This document shows positions 44,371 through 56,400 of a stretch of DNA of 64,000 nucleotides, one piece after another. The notes under the pieces are model-generated. The model ran no database searches, was not told the DNA's origin, and saw nothing but the letters and a program-made list of their open reading frames with translations. The stretch comes from Gonium pectorale (Eukaryota; Chlorophyta; Chlorophyceae; Chlamydomonadales; Volvocaceae), in contig LSYV01000064.1 of the NCBI GenBank assembly GCA_001584585.1, forward strand, positions 323,178-387,177, in the 5' to 3' direction. The first letter of the stretch is position 1, and the number at the start of each line of letters is the position of its first letter. A program made the translations under genes and the position numbers.

Positions 44371-46536
44371 CATACTGACCAACAGTCATCATGGCTTAAG
44401 GCTACACTAGCACTTGGCGAGGTATTCTCGGTTATCCCTTATCGCAAACTGTGCTAATTGGAGGGTACGGTAGTGGTTGTCGTACGGGAGATTGTTTTGC
44501 CTACTTCGGGACTAGGGACACGCGAATCACCACATGGTACCGTATTACGAGCGGATCGTGGCCAGGGCGTTGAATGGCCTGGCATGAGCATAGCTTCGGG
44601 AATTCGCCCCACCGCGAGAGGTGTTAGTCCTGTGCCTGTGCCTTGGAGGTGGCAGAACAAGGATTGAGCCTGCGGGCAAGGTCGATGGGTGTTGTGAGAG
44701 AAGAGTTTGACATGTAAATAAGACGGACGCTGGACGCATGCTGCTGGTAATATGGGGCACCCTGCGACTTGACTTAATTAACCGTGAAGCGTTAACCGTG
44801 AAGCGTAAGCTGGCCGAGAACGTTGCCTTAGCATTCGTCTTTCCTCTCTTTGGAGGTGAGTGGCTTTCTTTTTATTTTTTTGGCATACGACGGTGCATTT
44901 CATTCATGGCTTACAGCGTACTACGCGTGCAGTAACGTCTAGTGTCATTGTTTGGAGTTATTGGAATGTAATCCGCCTAACCGTTATAATACAGCTACTG
45001 CTTTATCAGCCGCTCTCATTCGACACACTCGACAGCAGCACACTGTCCCCTCTTGTGATAGGCTACAGATCAGGTACAGAGCAGAGAGGATACCACGTGA
45101 ACCATTCATCGCAGGGGAAATCTTCCCTGATTCATCGCTGCCGCAACCGCGACATCCGCAGCAGCTGGCGCACTCCTAAGGATCGCTGTATTCCAGGCGG
45201 AGCCAAGCCGCCCTTTCTCATCGCTTCGCAGCGGAAAGTGCAGCACGCACGCGAAGCCGCCGCCATTGCGGCGACGACACAAGCGAAGACGCAGGAATCT
45301 TCCGTTGCAATTGGCAACTACTGCGCCCTGGTCTTGACATGTGGGCCGCCTGCTGCCAAGCCCGCCCGCTTATCTTTCTGGTCCAACCGACAACTGACTG
45401 GCCCGTGCTTCTCTCAAGCATGCGTGAAATCCTGAGTGCTCCAGTTGTTTCACTATGGTCTGCCCCAACGGCCCTAGACGACTGCGCGTTGTGGACAACC
45501 CATCGGGTTAATTAAGGCAGCTTGAATGGGGCTTGGCATTGGCCGGCAAAGTTGTGGTCGCCAGAGCGAAGGGCCGGAAGGTGCGGCTGGGTGGGGGGAC
45601 TAGTGGTTGCCTGCGCCATGTACGGCTCGTTCCCAGCTACGCAAACGCGTCCATCCTGAGCATGTCTTGCCAATAAAGCTCCGGTCGAGTCACGAATTTG
45701 ACAAGCGAGCGCTTCTTGTGCACGCGTGCGCACGCGCGTGTGTCAGCCCCTGCGGACACCTCGCTTCCGCAGCAATGATTGCCCTTGCGGTAATCCGGGC
45801 GTTCGATCAGGCCCCGGAACTTCACGCATTAAGGGTGCGAGGCCGCCAACAGCCGCCGACTCGTTTCCAGTTCGGCTGGAGGGGCCTGTGAAGGCTACCC
45901 TTCTCATGCCTGGGAGGGGCCAAGGGGCCTTGCCCAAGGGCGCCATCAGCTTTGCTGTCCATGGCTACGGCCCATGCATGTCAGTGAGGGGAGGCATATT
46001 GTTTCGCTGGACAGGGTGTTGTGCTTTCGTGCCGAAGGAAGCTCCACCAGCAGCTTCCCCTTATTCAAATATACGAGATTGGTTCTCGGTATGGTGCAAT
46101 TCCCTCGTGCCAGCCCACTCTGGTAACCCGCCGGCCGCATGCGGAAAGCCGGCAGCACGCGACTTGTTGAGCCGCTATGAAGACTAGACTACAAGTTGTT
46201 AACACATTGCGCATTATTTTACGCTGGAACGTTACTGTGGCACAACTGCACGACACGACCATTCCTAGTTCACCCTCACATACTGCGCACATGTGGGTCA
46301 TCTGAATAGGCGAGTTAGGTTACTTGCAGGGACGACAAAGTCGTCTGCGCAGCACAGCGCACTCCAAAATTTCCTCGGCCACACTTCATACGGGTACCAC
46401 CCTACTGAACTTGCTTTGGTTACTACTAACGTAAATTTATACATGCGTCTAGCCATACATCATTTGGGCACCCGTTTTGCGTTTTCTTGAACTTGGAGGC
46501 GGCAGCTTGTATAGTTTGTCGACAGAGCGAGTTAAC
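44371..46536. other. Intergenic region of 2.2 kb
   Basis: AT-richer than the genes. The open frame across 44860-45435 has no ATG at its head and no recognisable domain, so I do not call it a gene. No RNA gene seen. Confidence 0.45.
44779..44806. repeat. 14-bp direct repeat, two units
   Basis: TAACCGTGAAGCGT in tandem in intergenic DNA. Confidence 0.85.
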
Positions 46537-48601
46537 ATGTCGGCGGCTTCAGCAGCAGCAGCCAAGCCTGGCGCTGTGGACCCTCCCAAGACAATTTTCG
46601 AGGCTGCTGAACGTGGACTCACCGGATACATAACCCGGGCAGTCGAGCGCGCAATCGAGTTCAACATCAATGTACGTAAGCTTGGGTTAGGTTTGCGGGC
46701 GACGGGGTGTTTAGGTAATCAACAAGACTCTTCCGCTGCTCGTCCTTGTGGCTTCTCGGCCATTACTGGCACTGTAGATTCGCGACAAGTACCAGCGCAC
46801 GGCCCTCCACTGGGCGGCAGAGGCGGGTCAGGTGGAGGCAGCGGAGTGCCTCATAGATTACGGCATCGACCAGCTCGCCACCGAGTGCAACGGCAGGTGG
46901 GGACATGACGTGAATGCCAGGAGTGTAAGGAGCGGAGATGATGGCGTGCGGGCGGGGCTGGAGCTTGGGGCAACGACAGCTTGTGTATTAAGACCAGGAC
47001 GCGTATGTGAGCGGCTTTTGCGCACCCAGACGCCTGCACTAAGCCCTCCTAGGTCCCAAAATCCATGTTTGGGATTTTCCTTCACTCCAAGAGCCCTCCC
47101 GTTCCTACTGACTCCTGAGCTGGCCGTACCATACATATTATACCGCACGTCAGCGCTGCGCCCCTCGTCCCGCCCCTGCCTCAGCCCTCACATCGCACAG
47201 ACAAAACGTCGGCAACTCCTCTCCTCTCTGCCCTCTTGCTGTGTGACCCCCCTCTTCTATGTAACCTCCCTCTTCCTACGTTGCCCTTCTCCACTCCAGG
47301 ACCGCCATCCACCTGGCCGCGCGAGCGGGCCGCACCGAGGTGCTGCGGCTGCTGCTGGACTCGCGGCCGCAGTCGGAGCAGGAGGGGCTGGTCAACCAGC
47401 CCGACTTCTTCGGGCTCACGCCCGTCTTCCTCGCGCTGCAAAGGTAGGCAGCTAAGCAGCAAGCTCCCGCCTGGGTTAAGCTTTGAGGTTGGCTAGACAC
47501 CGGACAGATGCATGGGCCAGACGGAAACGGCCAAGTGACAGCGCTTGTTGTCCGTGGACCTTGATGCGGACCTGATCTGGGTTGGAGGTTGGGCTTGCGA
47601 TTCTTTGGATAATGTGATCCCTCGAGCAGGTTCTAGGGCCGGGCGAAGGGCCTCAACGTGGTAGTGGGTGCGGGTGTCGGGACGCGGTATGCGTGTTGGG
47701 GCGACGGGCACACAAGTGACATCAGCGGTGGAGTTGACTGGGTCTAACTGTGGGCGCGCCGTGCCCGGGCTGTCGTGTTGCGGGGCTGCAACCCCAAAGT
47801 AGCAGTGGCTTCAGAAGCCGGAGCGGCTTCTGAACTTAACAGCGCAACGGCCAGGCAGCCACAGAGCTTCCACACCCTCGCTTGGCGTGTCGGTGGGCGT
47901 TGCGTGAATGTCATGAGGATCTACGTGGCCTTTATGCTGTCAGCGGGGAGGCGCTGGCGACGCCTTAGGCCCTGTCCCGGGAACAGGCTTCCCTGCACGC
48001 GTCCACGGCCCCTGCAGCATGTTGGGTGGGGCGGTCATGCTGGAGCCAGTGCCCTTGCTGGTACTACCGGTCTATCGTTGAACCTTTCGGCGATCTCGTT
48101 TGATGTGCGTGCCCGGCGCACCCCGTCCCTTAAGGCCACCCGGTTTGAGCACCCTCACCTTGTACTTATCGCCATCGCCGTTTCGGACGGAGAACGTTAA
48201 CCCACTTTGCCGGCCTGTCTGACCTTGCCGTGGCCAGGGGTGAGGAGGCGCACGAGGCGTTCACCGTGCTGATGGACCGGGGAGGCCGCTACAACCAGCA
48301 GGCGCCCAACGTGAGTGCGCGTCTTTGCGGCCTGCCTGATGGGGGTTTGGCGTGAGGTGGGAGGGGCGACGGCTGCGCTGTTGGGCATGTTTGGGTGAGA
48401 GGGAGTGGGGCCCTCCACACCTTAACCTGCGCATGCTAGGCGTAAGGGATCTTGCTCATGCGGCGCCTCCAGGGGCTGCTGCACCACCTGCCATTGAGCT
48501 CCTGGCAAGATGCATGGAGGCGGCGGTATCAGCTGTGCTGGTGGGAGCGTGTTCTTGTGGCGTTGTGCGTCCCTCCCACCGCGCCCTTCCCCGTAGCCTA
48601 A
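46537..48601 (+). CDS. Small ankyrin-repeat protein
   Basis: Exons 46537-46671, 46778-46896, 47300-47443, 48238-48310, 48473-48601 join in phase to 199 residues. After an Ala-rich start, residues 17-45 (KTIFEAAERGLTGYITRAVE) form a first, imperfect repeat. Repeat 2 reads YQRTALHWAAEAGQVEAAEC, the canonical TALHWAA signature. Repeat 3 has TAIHLAARAGRTEVLRLLLD and GLTPVFLALQR. Repeat 4 starts EEAHEAFTVLMDRGGRYN. The last exon encodes a Trp-rich cap with LPLSSWQDAWRRRYQLCWWE. The protein is a protein-binding adaptor of unknown partner, with no membrane segment. A late exon at 48645-48714, beginning AKFLSG, could be used instead by alternative splicing. Confidence 0.78.
47444..48237 (+). other. 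Long intron 3 of the ankyrin gene
   Basis: 794 bases with no coding structure; ends in CCGTGGCCAG. Confidence 0.5.
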
Positions 48602-50498
48602 CCCGGGATCCTGGACACCCGCAACCCTGCCCAACCTGGCAGGCCAAGTTTCTATCCGGTGCCACGGACCCCGCCTTCAAGGACCCCGCGGACTCCCCCG
48701 CTGCGCACAGCTGAGCTTCGGGCGCCTTGACGCAACGGCTCGCATGCCTGGTATGGGCCTGGCCTGGCCCGGCCTGGCCTGTCGGACACAGTTGGGTGGC
48801 ACGGGAGGGAAGGCCGCTCTTGGAGGGAAGACCGGGCCAATCGTTCAGCAGACGCCCGCTCGCGGTGAGCGCGCAAGGAGGGGCGTGCCGGAAGAGGGTG
48901 GGAGGTGAGGGTGGCGGCGTCGGGCGGTGCCCGTACGTGCACACGGCCGTACATAGTCGTCGACCGTAGATGGGGAACACCTTTGAACGTGGCAACCTGC
49001 AGATTCCCCGGGTAGCTGGGTGGGGCGCTGCGAGTGGAAGAGAGGATTCTGAAATGGTGGCTGAGGCAGGCGAGGTGACGGACGCGGACGCGGTCGTCTT
49101 CCGGGGCCCTTAGGAGGCACTGTTCCGTCATTTAGGCGACATTTTGGGCCTGGGGCCTGGGGCCTGGGCGGGCTTCGGGTAGCATCAAGCACAGGCGGTA
49201 TCATTCCTGAGCATCGTGCATGCGAAGGGCCGGAACCTCGGCGTCCTATGGCTTGCAGCTTCCAGCAATGGAACCAGCCTTAAGCACCGCTGGCTACCTC
49301 TCGCGTAGAGTGTGATATAACAGGAGCAGGTTTCCAGCATTGTCAGACGGTGTCGTGCGCTCTCGTGTGCAAAGATATGTTAAGGTTCGTAGGTCGGCCG
49401 GTTGGACGGTACGGTGGGTCTGGTTCACTGGTAGACAGGACGTGTGTTAGTCATGTGTGTAAGCAATGCGGGGGCTGTTGAGCTCTTCTTCCCTTGGTGA
49501 CGAAACATACAACTTGTCATGCTCATGCCAACTGGACGTTACAGGACATGGTATGATCTCTCTTCGCGTCTTTATCATTATTGCCCGGCGTTTCTTTGTT
49601 GGCCCTTGCACGCGTGGCACGCCACGGCCGCGCGCGCACAGAACAGCAAATGTGAATGCTCGTTGTTGACGATGCTCCCTGATGCTGGTGCCGTACTGCA
49701 GTGGGCTCGCTGCCGTGGAGGTGCCGATGCGGTTTGTGGGCTTGACGGCGCTTGTCATGGGATGAGTGGTGGAGGGGGGCGGGAACTTAGGGGTGAACAT
49801 GTGAAATGTGCATGTGCCCGTGAACTAGCGCCTTGCGGGTGCAAAGCGCTTTGGGCTCTTGGGAAACGTCCCTGCAGCCCTGCAGCCTATCCTGAGGACC
49901 GTTTCGGCTTGTGAACATCCCTGCGTTTGCAGCTTGCACAGAGCTTCCCACACGGCCCCCCCCCCTGCCTTGAATGTGCACAGCTGGGGAAAGGGGCTCC
50001 GATTGTCGTTGCTCAGCTTGAAGCCCCCCTCCGGACAGAAGAGGTAGAGTGTAGCTTGTGACGAGGCGCATTTATGATGCATCAAACCACAAGTCAGCTC
50101 TACATGTACGACGAGCGACCGTTGGAGATCTGCTGTGATGCTACTCGAGCAGCGGGGAGCCTCCACGCGTTCGCGACGCTGGGTGCTGCTCTTTCTATTG
50201 ATCGAGTGGGTCAAACGCTCATCTCGGAAAACGCGAGTCGTTGGCAAATCGCACAATAAGCGGGCCAGCAAAGTAGGTACAACCGATGGCGATATTGGTG
50301 CCATCCACTAGCATAGAAGATCTAGTCAAGAGCTCGTAAAGTGAGCGTCGGGTCGTTGAACCTTGCAACATGGCGCCGTGGTGCAAGCGGCCCTGAGCGA
50401 CAGACGGTCGCGCCAAAGCGAGTGCGGATAGGTCTTCGCTTGCGATGAGCATCTCTCAGGTATGAGATGCTTCGTGGAGGTCTTGAGCTATCGCGGGC
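48602..50498. other. Intergenic region of 1.9 kb
   Basis: Contains short G/C-rich repeats (GGCCTGGCCTGGCCCGG near 48758, GGGGCCTGGGGCCTGG near 49148). No gene recognised. It should include the promoter of the two-AP2 gene. Confidence 0.45.
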
Positions 50499-53400
50499 AT
50501 GCTTCGGCGACACAGCGACACTGCGTCGCCCTCGGTCGCTGATCCAGCCCGCAACACCCACAATGTTGAAGAACGTGCCGTCAACGCCAGTGGAGGCCCC
50601 CGGCAAGTTGCCCCGCGCGCATCGTCGACTTTCGACATGCCCCCGCCGGGAACGATGCAAGCCGTCCAGGATCGCCTGTCCGACCCGGCTTCATCCGCGT
50701 CAGTAGGTGCTGCTGGTCCTGCGCCCGCGATCTCTTCACCAGGCAACTCCCCGTGCCGCGCGCTGGGGGTCGATGGGGCACCGCACGGCCGCAAGCTGCC
50801 GGCAATCGCTGCTCTTGCCGGCTCGCATCTCGATGCGGCGTCGGATGCGGCGCCGAGCAGCGCCACGGCTGAAGAAGCTACCCTCTGCAGTGCGCCGACG
50901 GCCGTACACACGGCGGACAGTGCGGCAGCGGGCAGCGCTTGTGGCGCCATCAGCGGCGGAAGCGAGGCGGCTGTCGGGGCCGCTTCGGGGCCGCTGCTGC
51001 CTCAGGCTCTGTGCAGCATCCTGAGCGCTGCCGTGTGTCCGCCGCTGCCGCTGCCGATCCCTCCCTGCCCCCGGCTGCCGTCGCCGCTGCCGCTGCTGAT
51101 CCATCGAGAGCACAGCCCGGACACGGCGGCGGTGGCGGTGGTAGCGGCGGCGGCGGTGGCGGCATCAGCGGCGACGGCAGCGGGCGCAGCGGTGACGTCA
51201 GCGTTACCTCCAGAAGCCGCCGCCGCTGTGACGTGCGGGACGCTGCCGGCCGACTGGCCCTTCGGCCGACTGGCCCCAGACCCTGCAGCGGCAGAGGCCC
51301 TGAAGGCAGCCGGCGCTGCGTGGCTGCACGCCCATCTGGCGGCGATGGCTGCTCGCGGGACACCCGGCATCGCCGGTGCCATCTGCCCAGCCGGCGAAGC
51401 AGCGGGGTCACCATCGGCTGTCGAGTCAGCGCAGCAGGGCTGGCGGCACGGAGACCCGCGAAGCCCCGCCGCCGAGACCGCAGCGGCACCAGCACCCAAT
51501 GGACCTGTAGCCGAGCCTGTGCCACTGCAGGGGGCCTCTGCATCGGGTTCAGCGGGCAGCAGCCCTCCCGGCCTGCTTGTGGCGGCGGTAGCGGCGGGAC
51601 ACGGGTTTGCGGCGGCGGGTCCCATCCGCCCCACCCCGGTCCGGCTCAGCAAGGCGGGTATGGGGCAGGCGATGAGCGGCGGCGGCGGCGGTGGCGGTGG
51701 CGGTGGCGGCGGCACCGCCGCCGAGGCGCCCAGGTCTGCTGACACCGCCACTGCAGACACCGCTAGCGGAGGGCCAGGGGAGCCGAGGGGTGAGGCTGCA
51801 CTGCTGGCTGCGGCGACCAGAGGTTGCGGGGGCGGCGGGACTGCTGCTGACCCAAGCAGCGCAAGCGCCGAGCCAGACGCGCGGCCGCCGCCTTTGCAGC
51901 GGGCATCTTTCGAAAGCAGCGACAGTGGGACCAGCAGCAGCGGCGTGCACAGTGGAATCGGGACCGGCCGGAATGCTGCTGGTGCGGCGACGGCGGCGGA
52001 TATAGGCAGGGCTCCCGCCGCAGCAGCAGCAGCGGCGGCAGCCGCGGCCCCAGCGGTGCCGCTGGGCGTGCTGGACGGGGCTGGAGGGCCGCTGCTGCCG
52101 CCATCGCAGCTGCTGCCGGGAAGCTTGCGGCTGCCGTTTCCGGTGCCTTTAGGAGCGGCGAGTGGCGTGTTCCCGCAGGCCCTCCAACGGCAACTGCAGC
52201 AGCAGCACCAGAATCAACCGCACCAGCAGCTCTCGTGGCCAAACCCGCTGCCGCCGGATCCGGCAGGCGAACGGCGCTTGGCGGCTGGCGCCACGGCGGT
52301 GGGTCCGGGCGGCCTGGCGCTGCCGCTGCCACCGCCCTGGGGTGCCTTTCCTTTCGCGCTGCCCTTACCCTTGTGGCACCTGGCACAGCATCCGTCATCG
52401 CCCGCACAGCCGCTGCCGCCGCAGCCACCGTCCGCAGGGGCGGTGGTGGCGCTGCCGCCGCCGTCGGCGCGCTCGCCACCTTCGTCGCCGCCCCACCCGC
52501 CCTTGCACGCCGATGCGCCGCATCCGCCGCAGCCCGGTCAGCTCCAGCCCTCCGACCCACGCCCACTGCAGCCGCCTCAAGAGGTCCTCCCTGCAGCCTG
52601 GCCCCCGCAGCGCCGGGAAGGGCCTGCATCCGCCTGCGCAGCCGGGCTTGCCACAAGCCGGGAGGTGCCCTTCGTTGGTCATGCCAGGGTCCTGGAGTCT
52701 GCCCGCGTGGGCGCGGTCGAAACGGCTCCGGCGCCGATTCCAGGCTCGAGTGGTGGCGCAGGTACAGGCTCTTCGTGCCAACGTGGGTGTGGTCATAGCC
52801 CGGCAGAAGAAGGCTGGGATGCGGCGGCCGCGCCGATGGCGGCACGGCACGGGTGGCACCCCGTGGAGGAGTTGCCCGAGGACGGCAGCAACGGTGCTTG
52901 TGGCGGTAGCGGTGGTGGCGGGCCAGCGGCTTCGACAACGCCGCTGCCGTTGCTGCCGCTGCCAGCTGCAAAGATGAGGACGACGGCGGCGGTGCAGCTG
53001 GCCGGCGACACAGCCTGCAGGCAGCCGGAGCAGCCCCGCGTGGGCATGCTTACCCATGGGTCCGGCAGGCCGCCGCAGGGGCAGCGGCAGCCGGGCCTTG
53101 ACGCGCAGCTGTGTGTGGGAACGCAGCAGCCCCACCTAGGCCCCCAGCCTCGCACCCGGCACCACCACTACCAGGGCCATGATGGGGACGTTGCTCAGGC
53201 AGCAGGAAATGGGGGCGGCGTTCCGCCGCAGCCAGCCCCGCAGCGGGCGCCGCTTGATCCTGCTGTGTTGCCGGACCCGTCGCCCTGCATCAAGCCGGAG
53301 CCGGATGCGACGGTGGAGGCGAAGGACGTGCCTGCCGCGGGGCTGGACAGAGAGACCTGCGGCAGCGGCGGGCTCCGCGGCGTCCCTGGCGTCAAGGCAG

Positions 53401-56400
53401 AGACCGTCACAGAGCCGACCCTGCGTGCGGAGAACCACACCGGCTGGCGACGGGCGCATGGGGGCTCCGGTAACGGCAACGGTGGTGGTGGCAGCGGCGG
53501 CAGCGGCGTGGCTGAGGGCATGGCCGCGCCGTGGCCGCCGCCGCTGCCGCCTGGCTTTGTGGCGGGCCCCGTCGGCGGCGTTGCTCTGCATGCGCCGACC
53601 GGCGCGTGCCGCGGGGGCGGTTGCAGCGGTGCAGCAGCGCGCGGCCATCCTCGCTCGTCGGCGGAGGGCTGCTACAAGTACATAGTGCAGGTGGGGCCCA
53701 GAGGGCGGGAAACCCACAGTCGCCTCTGACTTTGCAAGCACAGGACTGACCAAGGCAGCCCCTTGCGCCCCTTGCGGCCCGCCCCGCCCCGCGCTGCCAC
53801 CCCGATCGGTTCCCCAGGTGGGGGACAAGTGGCGAGCACAGGTGGGCGCCACGGAGGGCGGCCTGCAACGCAAGTACTATTCGGGATACGTGCGGAGCGC
53901 GGAGCTGGCGGCGCGAGACGCCGACAAGTGAGATTTGTGGTTGGTTGTATTGGTTGGGGCTTGCGGCACAGGGGCGCTGGGGACTAGTGCAGAGGGCTTT
54001 GGCGAGGGCTGGGGACTTCTGCTGACTTGGGCTGCGAGGTGATCCGGAGTGGGGCTCTGGACGGAGCGGCGCCGCGGCATCGTGTGGAGTGTGCGAAGAC
54101 GCGCCCGGCCCTTTGCTTCACGGCCGCACCTTTCTTCGTTCCTTGGGTGGCTGGGGAGAGGGTTCACGGTAGGGCGTGCCGCAAGTTCTTCAACGCAAGC
54201 TGTTTCCCCACACAGCGCAACGGGCCTAAGACCCTAAACCCCTGATACCCAAACGGCCCAGGTTGCTGTACAAGCTGCGGGGCCCCCACTTCCCGCTCAA
54301 CTTTCCCCTGTCGGAGGCGGAGCGCCATCAGCTGGATCGCACCCCAATCCAGGTGAGAGGCTGGGGAGAAAGGTGGTGGGCAGCGGGCTGCCTGACCCCC
54401 TGACCCTGCTTGTGAACAAACAGGCTGTGGGTTGGAGCGTGTACTCCGGCAGAGCCCGGACGTTGTCTATCCGCCAGTTAGCCTGGAGAAGCATGCGTAT
54501 CGTACCGTACTCGCGTGCTGCCGCCGTGCGCAACTGTCACCATTGCGGCCAGTGCCCCCAGCCTGCCTGCCGCCCCGCCAGAGAAGCGATTGAATATCAG
54601 CTCGTTTTCATATGAAATGCGTCCTAAATAGCCCCATCCCGCCCCGTCCGTGCAGGAGCTGTTGCTACAGCTTCACCCCGCCCAGGATGCTTCAGCGCTG
54701 GCGGCCGCCGCTGCCCTCCTAGACCTGTCGCGGCCCGGAGTCGGCGCCCCGGAGGACTTCCCTCTCGAATCGCACCTTCCCCAACCGTCACATCCGTCAT
54801 TCGCGCCGCAACTGCCGTCTCTGCTGCTCCCTGATCCCATGGCGCTGATCGAGAAGGGCCTTGGGCCCCACACCGGCGCTGGGGCCGGGCCGCCGGCCGT
54901 GCGCGCCGAGCGGAAAGCCAACTGCGTTGATCGAGGCGCTGCCTGCAGCCAACCGCAGAGCAGGGGCCTGGGCCCTGCCCGTGGCGGCAGCTGCATGGAG
55001 GGCACGAACGGCGGCTCCGATGTGGGCGCCACAGATGGCATGACCCGGATCGCCGCCAGTACGGCAGCGGCAGCAGCGGCGCCGGGGCTGCGGGTGCACT
55101 GTGCAGGTGCAGGTGGCGTAAGAGGCGGCGACCCTCCGGCACATGTGGCAGGCGCCGTGGGCCACCGGCCCGTGGAGCCGCACGTGGGAGAGGAGCAGGC
55201 GCCGCCTCCTTTGGCCTTCCGAGAAGCCGTAGCCACCACGGCCGCGGCCGCCGTTGTCTACGCCAACGCGGCGGAGCACGGCGACCGTGATGGCGGCAGC
55301 GGCCCGCCGGGCGGCTCCAGCGACGCCAGCGGCGGCGACGGCAGCATCTGCGCCGCGGGCGCCGGCATCGGCAGTCACGGCGTGGAGGCGGAGAGCCACG
55401 GGGCCGAGGCGGCGGCGGGCGACGGCGCCGTTATGTCTGGTGAGGGCGCGAGGGTTGGGCGCAGAGGGGGGGTAGTGCAGAGGACACGGGTACCTCTACG
55501 GTACTTCCCTAGCGCAAGGGCTGCCGTGGGGGCCTGACTTCGCCTACACACGAGGCGGATGCCCACTTCATGCCTTGATGCGCATTGCATTTGCAATTCA
55601 GGCCTTTGGTCCCTTCCGGCCTGGTCACGGCTGGATGACATTGCGCCGCACCGGTCAAAGTCTGCTGGCGCGCCCGAGAGATGCGGGACCGGACACACCA
55701 ACCGCTCCCCCTTGGTCTGCTCAGGCAAACAGCCTGCAAAACCCCCCGCCTTGCCCATGCACCCTCAGGCCACCCCGCCGAGCACGCCGCCGCGGCGATG
55801 GACTTCTCCGCCGGGCCCATGGGATCCGCCGCCGCCGCGGCGGCGGCCTATTGCCAATCCCTCGCCGCCGCCGCGGTGGCCGCGGCCGCGGCCTCCGGCG
55901 GCATGCCGATGCCGGCCTTTCCCTTCGCCTTCCCCTTTGCCTTCCCCTTCCCCTTCCACATGCCCGGGTGCATGCCACCGCCAATGCCCCCCGCGGTTGC
56001 GTTGCAAATGGCCGCCGCCGCTGCCGCCATGGCCGCACAGGCGCCGGTTTCGCAGGTGTTTCCCAGCCAGGGCGTGGAGCAGGGCGGGCCGCTGGGCCCT
56101 GGGCCCGCTTTCTGGCCTAGTCCTTGGTCGCTGCCTCAGGCGATGGGGGAGGGCTCCCTGTATGGGCCAGGCGCCGACTCGGGGCTGCTACGGCAGCTGT
56201 CGGGGTTTGCGCCGCCGCCGCCGCCGCCACATCTGCCGTTGCCAGGCGACGGCCTACCGCATCGGCTGTGCGCGCCAGGCAGCGGCCCGTCGCCGGGTTT
56301 TCGTCCGCGACACTCAGCCGATGCTGCGGTTGATTGCCCCAGCGGCGGTGGTGGTGAAGGCGGCAGAGGCCGGTGGGTCGGCGCTGGTGCTGTCACTGGA

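Noticed and set aside
44860..45435. 191-residue open frame in the 44-46 kb gap
   Set aside because: Starts at GTG, has no ATG-led exon, no domain and no clear splice sites.
50467..50706. ATG at 50467 as an earlier start for the AP2 gene
   Set aside because: It is in a different frame from the long coding exon and ends after 79 codons; at most a uORF.
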